Below the pieces are notes generated by a model. It was not told where the DNA came from. It saw nothing but the letters and a program-made list of their open reading frames with translations, and searched no databases. The position numbers and the translations under genes were made by a program. Below, piece after piece: positions 1 through 7,207 of a stretch of DNA of 30,093 nt (position 1 is its first letter; every line of letters begins with the position of its first letter). This stretch comes from a virus, in IMG/VR virus record IMGVR_UViG_3300042356_000067, positions 1 to 30,093 of that record. One strand, 5' to 3'.

Positions 1-194
1 TCTCCCTTAGAGTCACGCTCCGGTCCGGGCATGTTCCCCATCCTTGCGAGAAAGCTCGCTCTGCGCGGGTTGTCACCAGCCTTAACAGGCGCTTGCAGGT
101 TCATGCCTTCAGAACGGGCGCTTGCACGACCCTTCTCGTTAAGACCGCCTGTGGGACTCTTGCCTTCTTTTCTCTGCCATGCGGGGGACGCCAT
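1..194 (-). CDS. Small basic phage protein, DUF6321-like (3' end outside window)
   Basis: The product begins MASPAWQRKEGKSPTGGLNE and continues GRASARSEGMNLQAPV, later ARMGNMPGPER. This matches my memory of a small conserved phage protein family (DUF6321) that starts with a SPAWQRKEGK-type motif, continues with a GGLN.KGR segment and has an ARM.GM.GP motif near the end. The function is unknown; it is very basic and Gly/Arg/Lys rich, so nucleic-acid contact or virion packaging is conceivable but only inferred. The ATG at 194 shares one base with the TAA of the preceding gene (TAATG), implying translational coupling. The gene runs off the left edge, so about 64 residues are visible and the C-terminus is missing. 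The family name is from memory and was not searched. Confidence 0.8.
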   Translation of the reverse strand, partial: MASPAWQRKEGKSPTGGLNEKGRASARSEGMNLQAPVKAGDNPRRASFLARMGNMPGPERDSKG

Positions 195-346
195 TATTTT
201 CCCTTTGGCTTTGCCGTCTTGGCAGACTGCTTAAAGTCTTGGGCAGTAGGCGCACCTTTGCTGCCAACCTTGCGCATCTTTTCACCAGAACCTTCTTCGA
301 TTCTTTTTTTCTTTGCTGCGATGTTTGAGTACAAGCCGGGTTTCAT
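194..346 (-). CDS. 50-aa basic phage protein of unknown function
   Basis: The product starts MKPGLYSNIAAKKKRIEEGS and continues GEKMRKVGSKGAPTAQDFKQ, ending in KTAKPKGK. A ribosome site (AGGAG) lies a few bases upstream of the ATG at 346. The composition is about one quarter Lys/Arg. The pattern of a short GLY.NI.AK..RI head, a GSGEKMRK core and a GAPTA..FK tail is one I recognise from many uncultured phage genomes, where it commonly accompanies the SPAWQRKEGK protein, as it does here. No enzymatic motif is present. A role in DNA condensation or packaging would fit the charge but is a guess. The two plus-strand ORFs over this stretch are its shadows. Confidence 0.8.
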   Translation of the reverse strand: MKPGLYSNIAAKKKRIEEGSGEKMRKVGSKGAPTAQDFKQSAKTAKPKGK

Positions 347-354
347 ATCTACTC

Positions 355-564
355 CTATAGTCCTAGAATTTTCTTAACAAACTCGGCAGCAACGCCGGGT
401 CCAAACAGAACTGCCATGATCACGCCGTACAACAGATACTCAATTTTTGTCATGCGCTTATCGCCAGCATCTAGGGAGTCACATATCTTGTTGTAACGCT
501 CTGCACATACAGCTTCGTGTACTGCCAGCTTCGTATCTACTTGTTCCATAAAATCTTTCGGCAT
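355..564 (-). CDS. Small single-pass membrane protein, holin/XhlA-like topology
   Basis: The 69-residue product has a charged, helix-prone N-terminal half (residues 1-38), one hydrophobic segment at about residues 43-62 (YLLYGVIMAVLFGPGVAAEF) and a short Lys-containing tail. This layout resembles XhlA-type accessory lysis proteins, which place a soluble coil before one C-terminal membrane helix, but no diagnostic sequence was recognised, so lysis is inference from topology and from its place at the end of the late operon. The ATG at 564 directly follows the U-run of a terminator hairpin and has no convincing ribosome site; the in-frame ATG at 549, preceded by GAAAGA, is an alternative start. 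Expression probably depends on read-through of that terminator. Confidence 0.65.
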   Translation of the reverse strand: MPKDFMEQVDTKLAVHEAVCAERYNKICDSLDAGDKRMTKIEYLLYGVIMAVLFGPGVAAEFVKKILGL

Positions 565-588
565 TAAAAAACCCGCCGAAGCGGGTTA
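565..588 (-). terminator. Rho-independent terminator after the tail/fibre genes
   Basis: Read on the minus strand this is a 7-bp stem AACCCGC / GCGGGTT closed by a TTCG tetraloop and followed directly by a run of T. UUCG loops are unusually stable, so this is a strong intrinsic terminator. It lies between the stop of the tail assembly chaperone gene at 599 and the ATG of the membrane protein at 564. On the plus strand the hairpin is not followed by a T-run, so it acts leftward. Confidence 0.9.
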
Positions 589-598
589 AGTTATTTGG

Positions 599-1009
599 TT
601 ATGAACTGACTGGTTCAACGGGCCAGTTAATTTCCCAAGGAAATCCTGATTGATCTGTGATGTCGCGCAGTGCTTGACAGTAGTCAATCCATTCTTGTGA
701 TGGTTGTTGGTCGCTGCGAAATTTCCAATCTGTAGCTGTTAAAAAACACAATCTTTGAGCCTTGACAACATTTGATTGAAATACTGCGCCTATTTCTTTT
801 GCAGCATCTAAGTCTGTTTGCACCACACCAAATTCTAGGGCGGTTTGTAAAGTCATAAAACCATGATTTGGATAATTAGCCCAAGTCAAGTCATAAACTT
901 GTTGCTCGCTTAAATCTTTCATTCCTGTAATTGTTCCCCATGTGTCTTGCAAATAACCCGCAGACAAAACTTTTTTTGTGTCTTTTTCAATGCAGTAATA
1001 AATTGTCAT
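599..1009 (-). CDS. Phage tail-fibre assembly chaperone (Phage_tail_APC-like)
   Basis: The 136-residue protein ends with the hallmark of the tail assembly chaperone family (PF16778 type): TDWKFRSDQ, then EWIDYCQALRDITDQ and GFPWEINWPVEP. In that family the C-terminal segment reads like 'TDW..lPD...w..YRQaLRDit...gfP..v.WP..P'. Such proteins assist folding or attachment of tail fibres and usually sit right after fibre genes, which fits its position at the end of the fibre cluster. The start overlaps the upstream stop by ATGA. The N-terminal 60 residues are not recognised. The substrate is probably one of the repeat proteins at 3.1-6.1 kb (inference). Confidence 0.8.
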   Translation of the reverse strand: MTIYYCIEKDTKKVLSAGYLQDTWGTITGMKDLSEQQVYDLTWANYPNHGFMTLQTALEFGVVQTDLDAAKEIGAVFQSNVVKAQRLCFLTATDWKFRSDQQPSQEWIDYCQALRDITDQSGFPWEINWPVEPVSS

Positions 1010-1743
1010 TTTTGATGCTCCAGAAGGTAAGTTTTACGATGGTGAAATAATTTTCGATATGCAGCCCGTACTCGCGTAGGAAAAGAAAAGTGATAAATAT
1101 CAAGGTCATTCTTTGTTGCTGAACCAGTTACAGCTTGCAGCGATTTTCGTTTGTATGGAATGACTTGAAGCAAAGGAGTTCCCGCTGGGATAAAAACTTC
1201 ACATTCTCGCAAAGGTGAAAAAATAAAATTCATAATATGAAAATTTTCATAATCGTTGATGCCACCATAAACATACAAGTCTTTTAAAAAAGGTGAATGG
1301 AAAGTTGCTGGTAAAACCATTGCTGACCAACCAGCGCGTGTTGTTACCATCCAAGGTGTATTTAATTTATGCACTTGCAATGTCATATCTTTTTCAATCG
1401 GTGCGATACCAGTCACAACTTTTGGATTCATTGGTTTTAATGGTTGAGTAAAAGACTTTTCCATTTTCGCAACAGTTCCAACTCGATTTGCTTTTATCCT
1501 AATGTCATCCCATGCGTTGATGATGTAACCGGCTTGCATAAGATCGTGCATACCGGGACAATTTTGAAACTTGTCATAACTGTTTTCGTATTTTCTTTGA
1601 TCAGACAACCAAGTTGGAGTAACTTCGCTTGCCAATTGAATCCTTGTAATTTTTGAAACTTGAGGAGCGCCCACATGAGGTCGAAATGTTATTTCGGGCG
1701 TAGCGCTAAACCAAGAGCGAATTTGAGCCATCATCTTGGGCAT
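1006..1743 (-). CDS. Conserved phage protein of unknown function, paralogue 2 of a tandem pair
   Basis: About 245 residues from the ATG at 1743. An upstream in-frame ATG at 1785 would overlap the preceding gene by 55 bases and is less likely. The protein aligns by eye with its neighbour at 1731-2450: an early W-containing segment (TPTWLSD against IPEWFKQ), a Cys-Pro-Gly-Met-His-Asp motif before M..GY, the shared PWMVTTRAGWSA motif, and a C-terminal AGTPLLQVIPYKRK. The last motif faintly resembles the conserved C-terminal strand of dCTP deaminase/dUTPase-fold proteins, but the catalytic residues of those enzymes are not evident, so no function is assigned. It sits between an oxygenase and a tail assembly chaperone, suggesting a virion or fibre-related role. 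Confidence 0.7.
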   Translation of the reverse strand: MPKMMAQIRSWFSATPEITFRPHVGAPQVSKITRIQLASEVTPTWLSDQRKYENSYDKFQNCPGMHDLMQAGYIINAWDDIRIKANRVGTVAKMEKSFTQPLKPMNPKVVTGIAPIEKDMTLQVHKLNTPWMVTTRAGWSAMVLPATFHSPFLKDLYVYGGINDYENFHIMNFIFSPLRECEVFIPAGTPLLQVIPYKRKSLQAVTGSATKNDLDIYHFSFPTRVRAAYRKLFHHRKTYLLEHQK

Positions 1744-2450
1744 CTCAATTCTTGGGTGTAATAATGACTTCTGCTGTCTTGGCAACGTCTTATCCTGTCA
1801 ATTTCTTTGCCATCAACATCGGTCATTTGACGAACAATGTGATCAATGTTTTGCCGTTTGATTGGTATTGCTGTCACCAAAGGAGTCCCAGCAACAAGGG
1901 TGTCATCAAAATTAGGCTTTAGCCATCTTGCGGGAAAGTTAACTTGTTTTGGATACTTGTCTGTATCAACTAGCCCACCCAAACAAATAAATCTATCCTC
2001 TTCGCTGTTAACTGGAGGTATAAATAAAGTTGACCAACCCGGGGAAGTCTTAACCACCCACGGGTTTATAAACTTTACTGGATCAGCTTTACCAAAAACT
2101 TCCGCATTACCTACTTGTTCTAAACTATGTCTTTCAACAGCCCTGTCAAAACTTGTTGATGTTGGACAAACTTCAATTCGTGATAGGTCGTGATTTGTTT
2201 TAATGTGCTGGCTAATAGCCAAAGGCATCGTAAATCCAATGGTCATTGCATCAATCATTGGCAAACATTTTTTTGCGTTCAATGAAGGTCTTGAATAAGC
2301 ATCCCTATTGGTTTTGCTAACCGGAGGAATTTGTTTGAACCATTCCGGTATGTTCTTACCAGCAGGGCATGGATTTGGTGCAACGCCAAAGTAACGCGCA
2401 TCACAAAAAAACTCAATGATTGGTGTTTTAAAGATTGAAATTAAGTTCAT
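1731..2450 (-). CDS. Conserved phage protein of unknown function, paralogue 1 of a tandem pair
   Basis: The 239-residue product contains NIPEWFKQIPPVSK (about residues 33-46), KKCLPMIDAMTIGFTMPL (about 60-77), NPWVVKTSPGWSTLFIPPVN (about 129-148) and AGTPLVTAIPIKR (about 187-199). The same blocks in the same order occur in the next gene (1006-1743), so the two arose by duplication. I recall similar proteins with a PW.vKT.pGyS..f..P core from uncultured aquatic phages, without a known function. The gene starts five bases after the stop of the 2OG oxygenase and is part of the same transcript. A beta-rich fold is likely from the composition (inference). Confidence 0.75.
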   Translation of the reverse strand: MNLISIFKTPIIEFFCDARYFGVAPNPCPAGKNIPEWFKQIPPVSKTNRDAYSRPSLNAKKCLPMIDAMTIGFTMPLAISQHIKTNHDLSRIEVCPTSTSFDRAVERHSLEQVGNAEVFGKADPVKFINPWVVKTSPGWSTLFIPPVNSEEDRFICLGGLVDTDKYPKQVNFPARWLKPNFDDTLVAGTPLVTAIPIKRQNIDHIVRQMTDVDGKEIDRIRRCQDSRSHYYTQELRCPR

Positions 2451-2455
2451 TGTTG

Positions 2456-3061
2456 TTACCTAAATTTTGGGCCAATAGCCCATGCAGTAAGTGTTAATCG
2501 TTCACCGGAGGTTACGGGAGAAACGCGATGCCCCATAAAAGCTGGAAAAACAATCAAATCCCCTTTGCGAATTTTGAAACTATGAGCTTTATTAGAATCC
2601 CCGTTTACATTCAAATTAAACTCACCCCCTTCGTATCCATCAGGGTCAACCAAACCAAGCACAAATGATAGTTTTCTATGTTCAGGCAAGTTTGGGCCTG
2701 AATCAAAATGCCAGTTGTAATGTCCATTTGTTTTGTATTTACCATATTGAAATGGTTGAAAATGGCTTAAATCAAATTGAAACTTATCGTGATTGATTTT
2801 CGCTGCAATGTTTGTCATTCGTTCATAAATCCATTGCGTGTCGGGATGTGGATGTATCCAAGTAATATCTGTTTCTCTAGTCTCTGCTAAAACTACTGAT
2901 CCTTCGCCCGAACCAATTTGACCTTTTTCGAACTCAGCTAATTCTCCAAAACTTATAACTTTGTTTAGTTCATCTTCGTTAAAACCATTTTGATAAACAA
3001 TGAAGCTGTCTAATGCAATGTGCATTTCTGGAATTCGATTCATGTCAGGAATTTTGTTCAT
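2456..3061 (-). CDS. 2OG-Fe(II) oxygenase, prolyl 4-hydroxylase type
   Basis: The 201-residue protein has the complete iron and co-substrate signature of the P4H/PKHD branch of 2-oxoglutarate dioxygenases: HxD in NWHFDSG (H118, D120), the GGEF turn (145-148) characteristic of P4H-like enzymes, the distal histidine in MGHRV (H178), and the 2OG-binding arginine in SGERLT (R188). These enzymes hydroxylate a side chain, classically proline in X-Pro-Gly, consuming O2 and 2-oxoglutarate. The gene begins two bases after the stop of a protein containing at least a dozen X-Pro-Gly sites (3064-4368), an obvious candidate substrate. Host EF-Tu, nucleic acid or another virion protein remain alternatives. 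The start is taken as the ATG at 3061; in-frame ATGs follow at residues 7 and 13, none with a strong ribosome site. Confidence 0.9.
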   Translation of the reverse strand: MNKIPDMNRIPEMHIALDSFIVYQNGFNEDELNKVISFGELAEFEKGQIGSGEGSVVLAETRETDITWIHPHPDTQWIYERMTNIAAKINHDKFQFDLSHFQPFQYGKYKTNGHYNWHFDSGPNLPEHRKLSFVLGLVDPDGYEGGEFNLNVNGDSNKAHSFKIRKGDLIVFPAFMGHRVSPVTSGERLTLTAWAIGPKFR

Positions 3062-3063
3062 GG

Positions 3064-4368
3064 CTAATTGTTTTGAATTAAGACATAACCACCGCTAGGG
3101 ACAGTGATAGGGGTTCCAGAATTGGAATACTCGACTACAACAGGCACATAACCAATGACAGGTGCTGATGAGTCACTGCTTCCACCGGGCAAAGTCACAC
3201 CCAACACCGAACTTGGTGGAGAGGGGTTGCCGGGGTAATATGGGTTGTAATTAGCATTTCCCGGAACATACGGGTTGTAATTATCATTACCCGGCACATA
3301 AGGATTTATATTAGCATTGCCCGGCACATATGGGTTGTAATTATCATTACCCGGCACATATGGATTTATATTGGCATTTCCCGGAACATACGGGTTATAG
3401 TTATCATTACCCGGAACATAAGGGTTTAAGTTAATATTTCCCGGAACATATGGATTATAAACAGCATTTCCGGGAGTGTAAGGATTATAGTAAGCATTAC
3501 CCGGAACATATGGATTGAAATTAGGGTTGCCGGGGAAATAAGTATTATAGTAAGGATTACCTGCAACGTAAGCATTATAATTAGGATTACCCGGAACGTA
3601 AGGGTTTGAATAAGTATTTCCCGGAGTGCTTGCATTATAATATGTGCCATAAACAACAAAATAAGTATATCCGGGAATGGTTGTATTATCTGAGTAAGTG
3701 GAAGATGGAAAAACACTTCCGGGGTATAAGTCTGTATATGCAGCAAGATAAGGTGAAAAATATTGATAAAGCGTTCCCACAGCATTACCGGGAGTTGATG
3801 GATTAGTTTCAGCATTGCCACCCGATCCGGGATTTGAACCAGATACATTCCCCCCTGATCCCGGATTATCACCAGCATAGTTTCCCCCTGAAGCCGGATT
3901 CATGCCAGAGTAATTACCGGGAGAGCCGGGGTTTTCACCAGCATAATTACCACCCGATCCCGGATTCGCACCAGCGTAATTTCCACCTGTTGTCGGATTT
4001 GTGCTGGCGTAATTTCCCCCGGTCACGGGGTTTGTGCTGGCAAAATTGCCTCCTGTTGCGGGATTTGTATTCGCGTAATTTCCACCTGTTACGGGATTTG
4101 TGTTCGCGTAATTTCCCCCTGTTGCTGGGTTTGTACTTGCGTAATTCCCGCCCGTTATAGGATTGGTACTTGCGTAATTCCCGCCCGTTACAGGGTTTGT
4201 GTTTGCGTAATTCCCCCCGCTTGCATAGTTTCCCGGTTGACCTCGACCTTGCAATAAAAAAGCCGTTCTGCCATATGGGGGATAATAAATTCCGGGTGCG
4301 TTAAACGTAACTGTTTGAAAAACTGTTGACAGGGTTTTCTGTCTTTGTAGGTTTTTTGCAAGCTTCAT
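3064..4368 (-). CDS. X-Pro-Gly/Asn-rich repeat virion protein (probable fibre or adhesin)
   Basis: The product has 434 residues from the ATG at 4368, which has a GAGG ribosome site overlapping the stop of the upstream gene; a longer frame to 4443 would overlap that gene and is rejected. A short head (TLSTVFQTVTFNAPG..YPPYG) looks like a beta-structured attachment segment. It is followed by about a dozen 11-residue repeats of the type GGNYANTNPVT, a linker of about 45 residues, and then 10-residue repeats of the type NPYVPGNDNY. The C-terminus (VPSGGYVLIQNN) is again beta-like. The second array holds 13 X-Pro-Gly-Asn sites (mostly V-P-G-N). It is not collagen: glycine is not every third residue. 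Its position between a repeat fibre and fibre-assembly genes supports a surface-exposed virion role. Direct evidence for function is lacking. Confidence 0.75.
   Translation of the reverse strand: MKLAKNLQRQKTLSTVFQTVTFNAPGIYYPPYGRTAFLLQGRGQPGNYASGGNYANTNPVTGGNYASTNPITGGNYASTNPATGGNYANTNPVTGGNYANTNPATGGNFASTNPVTGGNYASTNPTTGGNYAGANPGSGGNYAGENPGSPGNYSGMNPASGGNYAGDNPGSGGNVSGSNPGSGGNAETNPSTPGNAVGTLYQYFSPYLAAYTDLYPGSVFPSSTYSDNTTIPGYTYFVVYGTYYNASTPGNTYSNPYVPGNPNYNAYVAGNPYYNTYFPGNPNFNPYVPGNAYYNPYTPGNAVYNPYVPGNINLNPYVPGNDNYNPYVPGNANINPYVPGNDNYNPYVPGNANINPYVPGNDNYNPYVPGNANYNPYYPGNPSPPSSVLGVTLPGGSSDSSAPVIGYVPVVVEYSNSGTPITVPSGGYVLIQNN
3230..3628 (-). repeat. 30-bp coding tandem repeat (10-aa NPYVPGN-type units)
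   Basis: About 13 imperfect 30-bp units encode NPYVPGNxNY-type decapeptides. The units in the 3250-3400 region alternate two versions (VPGNDNY and VPGNANI), giving a 60-bp higher-order repeat of near-identical DNA. This suggests recent expansion by unequal recombination. One unit carries A in place of P (VAGN), showing tolerated divergence at the older end. Confidence 0.9.
3804..4231 (-). repeat. 33-bp coding tandem repeat (11-aa GGNYAxTNPxT units)
   Basis: Roughly a dozen 33-bp units encode GGNYA[N/S]TNP[V/I/A]T undecapeptides, degrading towards the 3' side into GGNYAGxNPGS and PGNYSGMNPAS variants. The third-codon differences between units are modest. Together with the 30-bp array in the same gene, this gives a protein built of two unrelated repeat lengths that share the G-N and N-P dipeptides. 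Confidence 0.9.
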
Positions 4369-4376
4369 TGTGTGCC

Positions 4377-6149
4377 TCAGAAGTTTGCGATGGACAATGT
4401 GCCGACATACTGTGTTCCCGCGTTTCGAGTAAAGAAAGTCCAAAGGTCTTGTTTATTTGCAGCAGTAGTTCTTGGAGGTAATTGACCACCCGCCCATGTT
4501 GCTGACGCAGGGAATGAAACGGCATAACCACCAGTGGCATCGTTGACAGTAATAATCGTGAATGAAGTTACATCTGTGCCAGAAGGTGCATTGATAAATG
4601 CCAGTGTTGTGTTTGCAGAAATCGTCACTACAAACGTATTCGCCAAAGATAAATCAATGTTGGTGGTTGCTGAATTTGCAGTGCTGCTTGAAACAAAGTC
4701 TTGATAAACTTTTGATTTTGTAAATTGCGGAGTTATTGTTCCTGAAATATTTACATCAACCGCAGCAATATTATTTGTAGAAAAATTCCCTGAACCATCA
4801 CGCAGAACAATTGTTGAAGCCGTGTTTGTAGTTGCAGCCGCAATCGTTGCGCTATTTGCTTGACTTGTAATTGTTCCAGCAGTCGTTGCAGTTGTTGCAT
4901 TGCCAGTCAAAGCTGCTGTAATGGTTCCAGCAAAAAAGTTACCAGAGCCATCCCGAGCAACAATGGTCGAGGCAGTATTTAAGTCGGTTGCAGTTGTGCT
5001 TGCATTGGCAACAGCTAATGTGCCTCCCAATGTAAGATTTCCCGTTGTTGATACCGAACCAGTTAGTGTTAAGCCGCTGACTGTTCCTGTCCCTCCAACA
5101 CTTGTGACAGTACCTGTGTTTGTTGTGTAGCCACTTGGATTGGATGAGGCATATGCCCCGAGGTTGGTTAATGCTTGTCCTGTTGTCGTTGCACCAGTAC
5201 CCCCTGAAGCCACAGAAAGGGTTGCTGATAAGCCTGACGCAGTGCCTGTTGTGTTTTGATTTAGTAGTGGAATGTCAGCCGCAACAATGCCTCTAAAAGT
5301 AGGTATGCCAGCACTTCCACTTGGTGCTGCAAGGATGTAATTTGCTGATTGTGATGAAAAATCAGATGCCGATACAGCAAGTGTTCCACCAAGGGTGAGG
5401 TTTCCAGTTGAGGTTACAGTTCCTGATAATGTTAAACCGTTGACTGTACCTATGCCAGCCACACTTGTGACAGTGCCTAAAGGATTTACAGCCCATGAGG
5501 TATCAGTGCCATCACTGGTCAAATATTTACCAGAATTACCTGACTGTGATGGAGCAATTGCATTAAATGCCGCATTAGCAGTTGTCTGGCCAGTTCCACC
5601 ATTTGCCAAAGGTAACGCAGTGCCACTGTAAGTTATGGCAAACGTCCCCGAACTTGTTATCGGACTTCCCGAGATAGATAGCAATGAAGGTACTGATAAA
5701 GCAACCGATGTGACTGTGCCTGTATTGCTTGTAAAGCCGCTTGGATTTGTTGCAGGGTAAGCACCCAATGAGGTCAGCGCATTAGCAGCACTTGTTGCGT
5801 TTGTCCCGCCATTGGCAATTGGAAGGATACCTGTGATGCCTGTTGTGAGAGGTAAGCCCGTTGCGTTTGTCAAAGTACCAGAGGAGGGTGTTCCTAACGC
5901 ACCACTTGGGGCAACATAATCAGTGCCAGCCGTTGCCGCGCTGAATGCCAAAGTCCCATTACCCTTGACAATACCTGTCAAAGTAGCAACACCAGAGCCA
6001 CCTTGAGGCACACTCAATGCAGTTGTTAATCCAGACAAAGATGTGATGTCGGAGTTAGCACCGGAGGCCGCTTGACCAGTTAATATGTCACCAGATTGCA
6101 ACTCTTGAACTTGAGTTCCATTGATGACTAAAGGATATCGAGCAGTCAT
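4377..6149 (-). CDS. Repeat-containing phage tail fibre protein
   Basis: The 590-residue protein is Thr/Ser/Gly rich and made of recurrent beta-type motifs: NGGTGQTTANAAFNAI, GGTGATTTGQALTNLGAY, SNPSGYTTNTGTVTSVGGTG and GLTLTGSVSTTGNLTLGGTL. This 'anGGTg.tta..a...lga' repeat family is typical of phage tail fibres and forms trimeric beta-structured shafts. The N-terminus (TARYPLVINGTQVQELQSGD) resembles the virion-attachment heads of such fibres. The last ~110 residues (from VYQDFVSSSTANSA) lack repeats and form a distinct beta-rich terminal domain, plausibly the receptor-contact tip. The ribosome site is GAGG seven bases before the ATG. The gene sits eight bases after a small virion-type gene and directly before the X-Pro-Gly repeat protein. 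Confidence 0.85.
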   Translation of the reverse strand: MTARYPLVINGTQVQELQSGDILTGQAASGANSDITSLSGLTTALSVPQGGSGVATLTGIVKGNGTLAFSAATAGTDYVAPSGALGTPSSGTLTNATGLPLTTGITGILPIANGGTNATSAANALTSLGAYPATNPSGFTSNTGTVTSVALSVPSLLSISGSPITSSGTFAITYSGTALPLANGGTGQTTANAAFNAIAPSQSGNSGKYLTSDGTDTSWAVNPLGTVTSVAGIGTVNGLTLSGTVTSTGNLTLGGTLAVSASDFSSQSANYILAAPSGSAGIPTFRGIVAADIPLLNQNTTGTASGLSATLSVASGGTGATTTGQALTNLGAYASSNPSGYTTNTGTVTSVGGTGTVSGLTLTGSVSTTGNLTLGGTLAVANASTTATDLNTASTIVARDGSGNFFAGTITAALTGNATTATTAGTITSQANSATIAAATTNTASTIVLRDGSGNFSTNNIAAVDVNISGTITPQFTKSKVYQDFVSSSTANSATTNIDLSLANTFVVTISANTTLAFINAPSGTDVTSFTIITVNDATGGYAVSFPASATWAGGQLPPRTTAANKQDLWTFFTRNAGTQYVGTLSIANF

Positions 6150-6157
6150 TTTTTACC

Positions 6158-6706
6158 TCACGCAATTGTGATTTGAATTGTTGTGCCAGAGCGATTTAGA
6201 ATTGGCAGATAACCATTTGAAATTGCAATATGAACAGTCGATGCAGAGCGATCAATGACTGTCAAATATGTTTGCAATGATTTATTTTTCCAAAGGCTTG
6301 TTGCTGATTCATATCTTAGGATTTGATTGTCAGCAACTGATGTAATCTGGACATCTTGAATTTTATTAAGATCAAGATTGGCATTGCCAGAAGCATCTAT
6401 AAAAACAGATTTGTCAGCAGCGTAAGTGACAAAGACCTCTTTTGATCCAGCCGCAAAAGAAACTTTGTTGTCTGAATTGCTTGATTGCAAAACAGTAGTT
6501 CGAGCAAGCGTTAGACCATCACCCGACAGTGTGCCGAGTCCAACTTCAAAATCTGCACCAAGCGAGACTGCGTAATAAGTTGTGTTGCTATTTCCTACGC
6601 CAGCCGAGAATGTCTGAAAGCCTGTTACCGCACCACCCAGAGCAAAGTCACTGGCTCCAGTGGTTGTAGATGTCTCTTTGACCCGATCTGATAAGACTAA
6701 AGCCAT
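6158..6706 (-). CDS. Putative virion/tail-fibre-base protein
   Basis: The 182-residue product starts MALVLSDRVKETSTTTGASD and continues FALGGAVTGFQTFSAGVGNS. I recognise this 'LaDRVkEtt.ttGtg...LgGa.tGFqsF' head from many phage structural proteins encoded just before tail-fibre genes; it is usually labelled hypothetical or virion structural. The middle (ADFEVGLGTLSGDGLTLART) and the rest are beta-rich. The C-terminal part (NQILRYESATSLWKNKSL) resembles the short loops of fibre repeats. No enzymatic motif is present. It probably links the fibre to the tail tip (inference from context). Confidence 0.7.
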   Translation of the reverse strand: MALVLSDRVKETSTTTGASDFALGGAVTGFQTFSAGVGNSNTTYYAVSLGADFEVGLGTLSGDGLTLARTTVLQSSNSDNKVSFAAGSKEVFVTYAADKSVFIDASGNANLDLNKIQDVQITSVADNQILRYESATSLWKNKSLQTYLTVIDRSASTVHIAISNGYLPILNRSGTTIQITIA

Positions 6707-6729
6707 GATTACCTTTCACGGCTTTTGCC

Positions 6730-7146
6730 TTAGTTTTGGATTCGCAGAGGTGAAGTAATGTCAACAGTAAATGTGCCGTTTGTCGAGGTCACATTGCCAG
6801 CAAAATCTAGGTATGCAACCAGATTGTCAGTTGCAGCAGTGCCAGTGGTCTTGTAGATCACAGCAGCAGCAGCAGTCAAAGATGCACTTGCAAAAGAAAT
6901 GTCAGCAAAGTTGATGTCGATGCGATCATTGGCAGTGTCATTGGTTACTGTCACCGCAGAGGCAGCACCTCCAGCAGTGTAGCCAGTGCCACTGATCTCA
7001 TTGGTAACGTCAGAACGCTTTGTGTGCGTGTCTTTGTTTGGGGTGTAACTCGATGTCACAAGGATGATTTTAAAGGAGTTGGTGTCGAAATCAATCGCAC
7101 CAGTTGCCATGTCATTCAAGGCAGAGTTATAAATTAGAGAGGCCAT
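6730..7146 (-). CDS. Putative small virion protein
   Basis: The 138-residue product begins MASLIYNSALNDMATGAIDF and has Thr/Ala/Asp-rich beta-type sequence throughout, with FKIILVTSSYTPNKDTHT followed by NEISGTGYTAGG. Proteins with this 'n.al.dma.gaidfd.d.fkv.Lv.s.ytp..dth..rsdvtnEv.gtgYtagG' pattern are common in siphophage tail regions and are annotated as hypothetical or structural. A good ribosome site (AAAGGAACC) precedes the ATG. It is the first gene after a 74-bp gap that carries a TTGTACAA element, so a promoter may lie just upstream. Confidence 0.7.
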   Translation of the reverse strand: MASLIYNSALNDMATGAIDFDTNSFKIILVTSSYTPNKDTHTKRSDVTNEISGTGYTAGGAASAVTVTNDTANDRIDINFADISFASASLTAAAAVIYKTTGTAATDNLVAYLDFAGNVTSTNGTFTVDITSPLRIQN

Positions 7147-7169
7147 TTTTGGTTCCTTTCAATTGTTAC

Positions 7170-7207
7170 CATTGGGTTTTGTACAAGACTACTTGATTTT
7201 AAATCAA
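7170..7207 (-). promoter_or_regulatory. TTGTACAA element and dyad upstream of the fibre genes
   Basis: The gap contains the palindrome TTGTACAA at 7179-7186 next to a near-perfect 15-bp dyad TTGATTTTAAATCAA at 7193-7207. The plus-strand string CATTGGGTTTTGTACAA (7170-7186) is close to CATTTGGGTGTTGTACAA in the early control region (29153-29170), suggesting a shared operator or activator site. Hexamers at sigma70 spacing are poor here, so any promoter would need an activator. Confidence 0.4.

Noticed and set aside
31-377. Two plus-strand ORFs at the left end
   Set aside because: They are shadows of the two small basic minus-strand proteins, have no ribosome site, and their translations are Pro/Phe/Leu-rich without any family pattern.
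3834-4160. Plus-strand ORF over the repeat array
   Set aside because: It is an antisense echo of the 33-bp coding repeats (His/Leu/Asn/Arg-rich) with no start context.
3064-4368. Collagen-like protein
   Set aside because: Glycine is not every third residue; repeats are 10 and 11 residues long. X-Pro-Gly sites are present but the G-X-Y triplet register is not.
3064-4443. Longer start of the repeat protein at 4443
   Set aside because: It would overlap the fibre gene by about 65 bases; the ATG at 4368 has a GAGG ribosome site at the upstream stop and begins a sensible domain.
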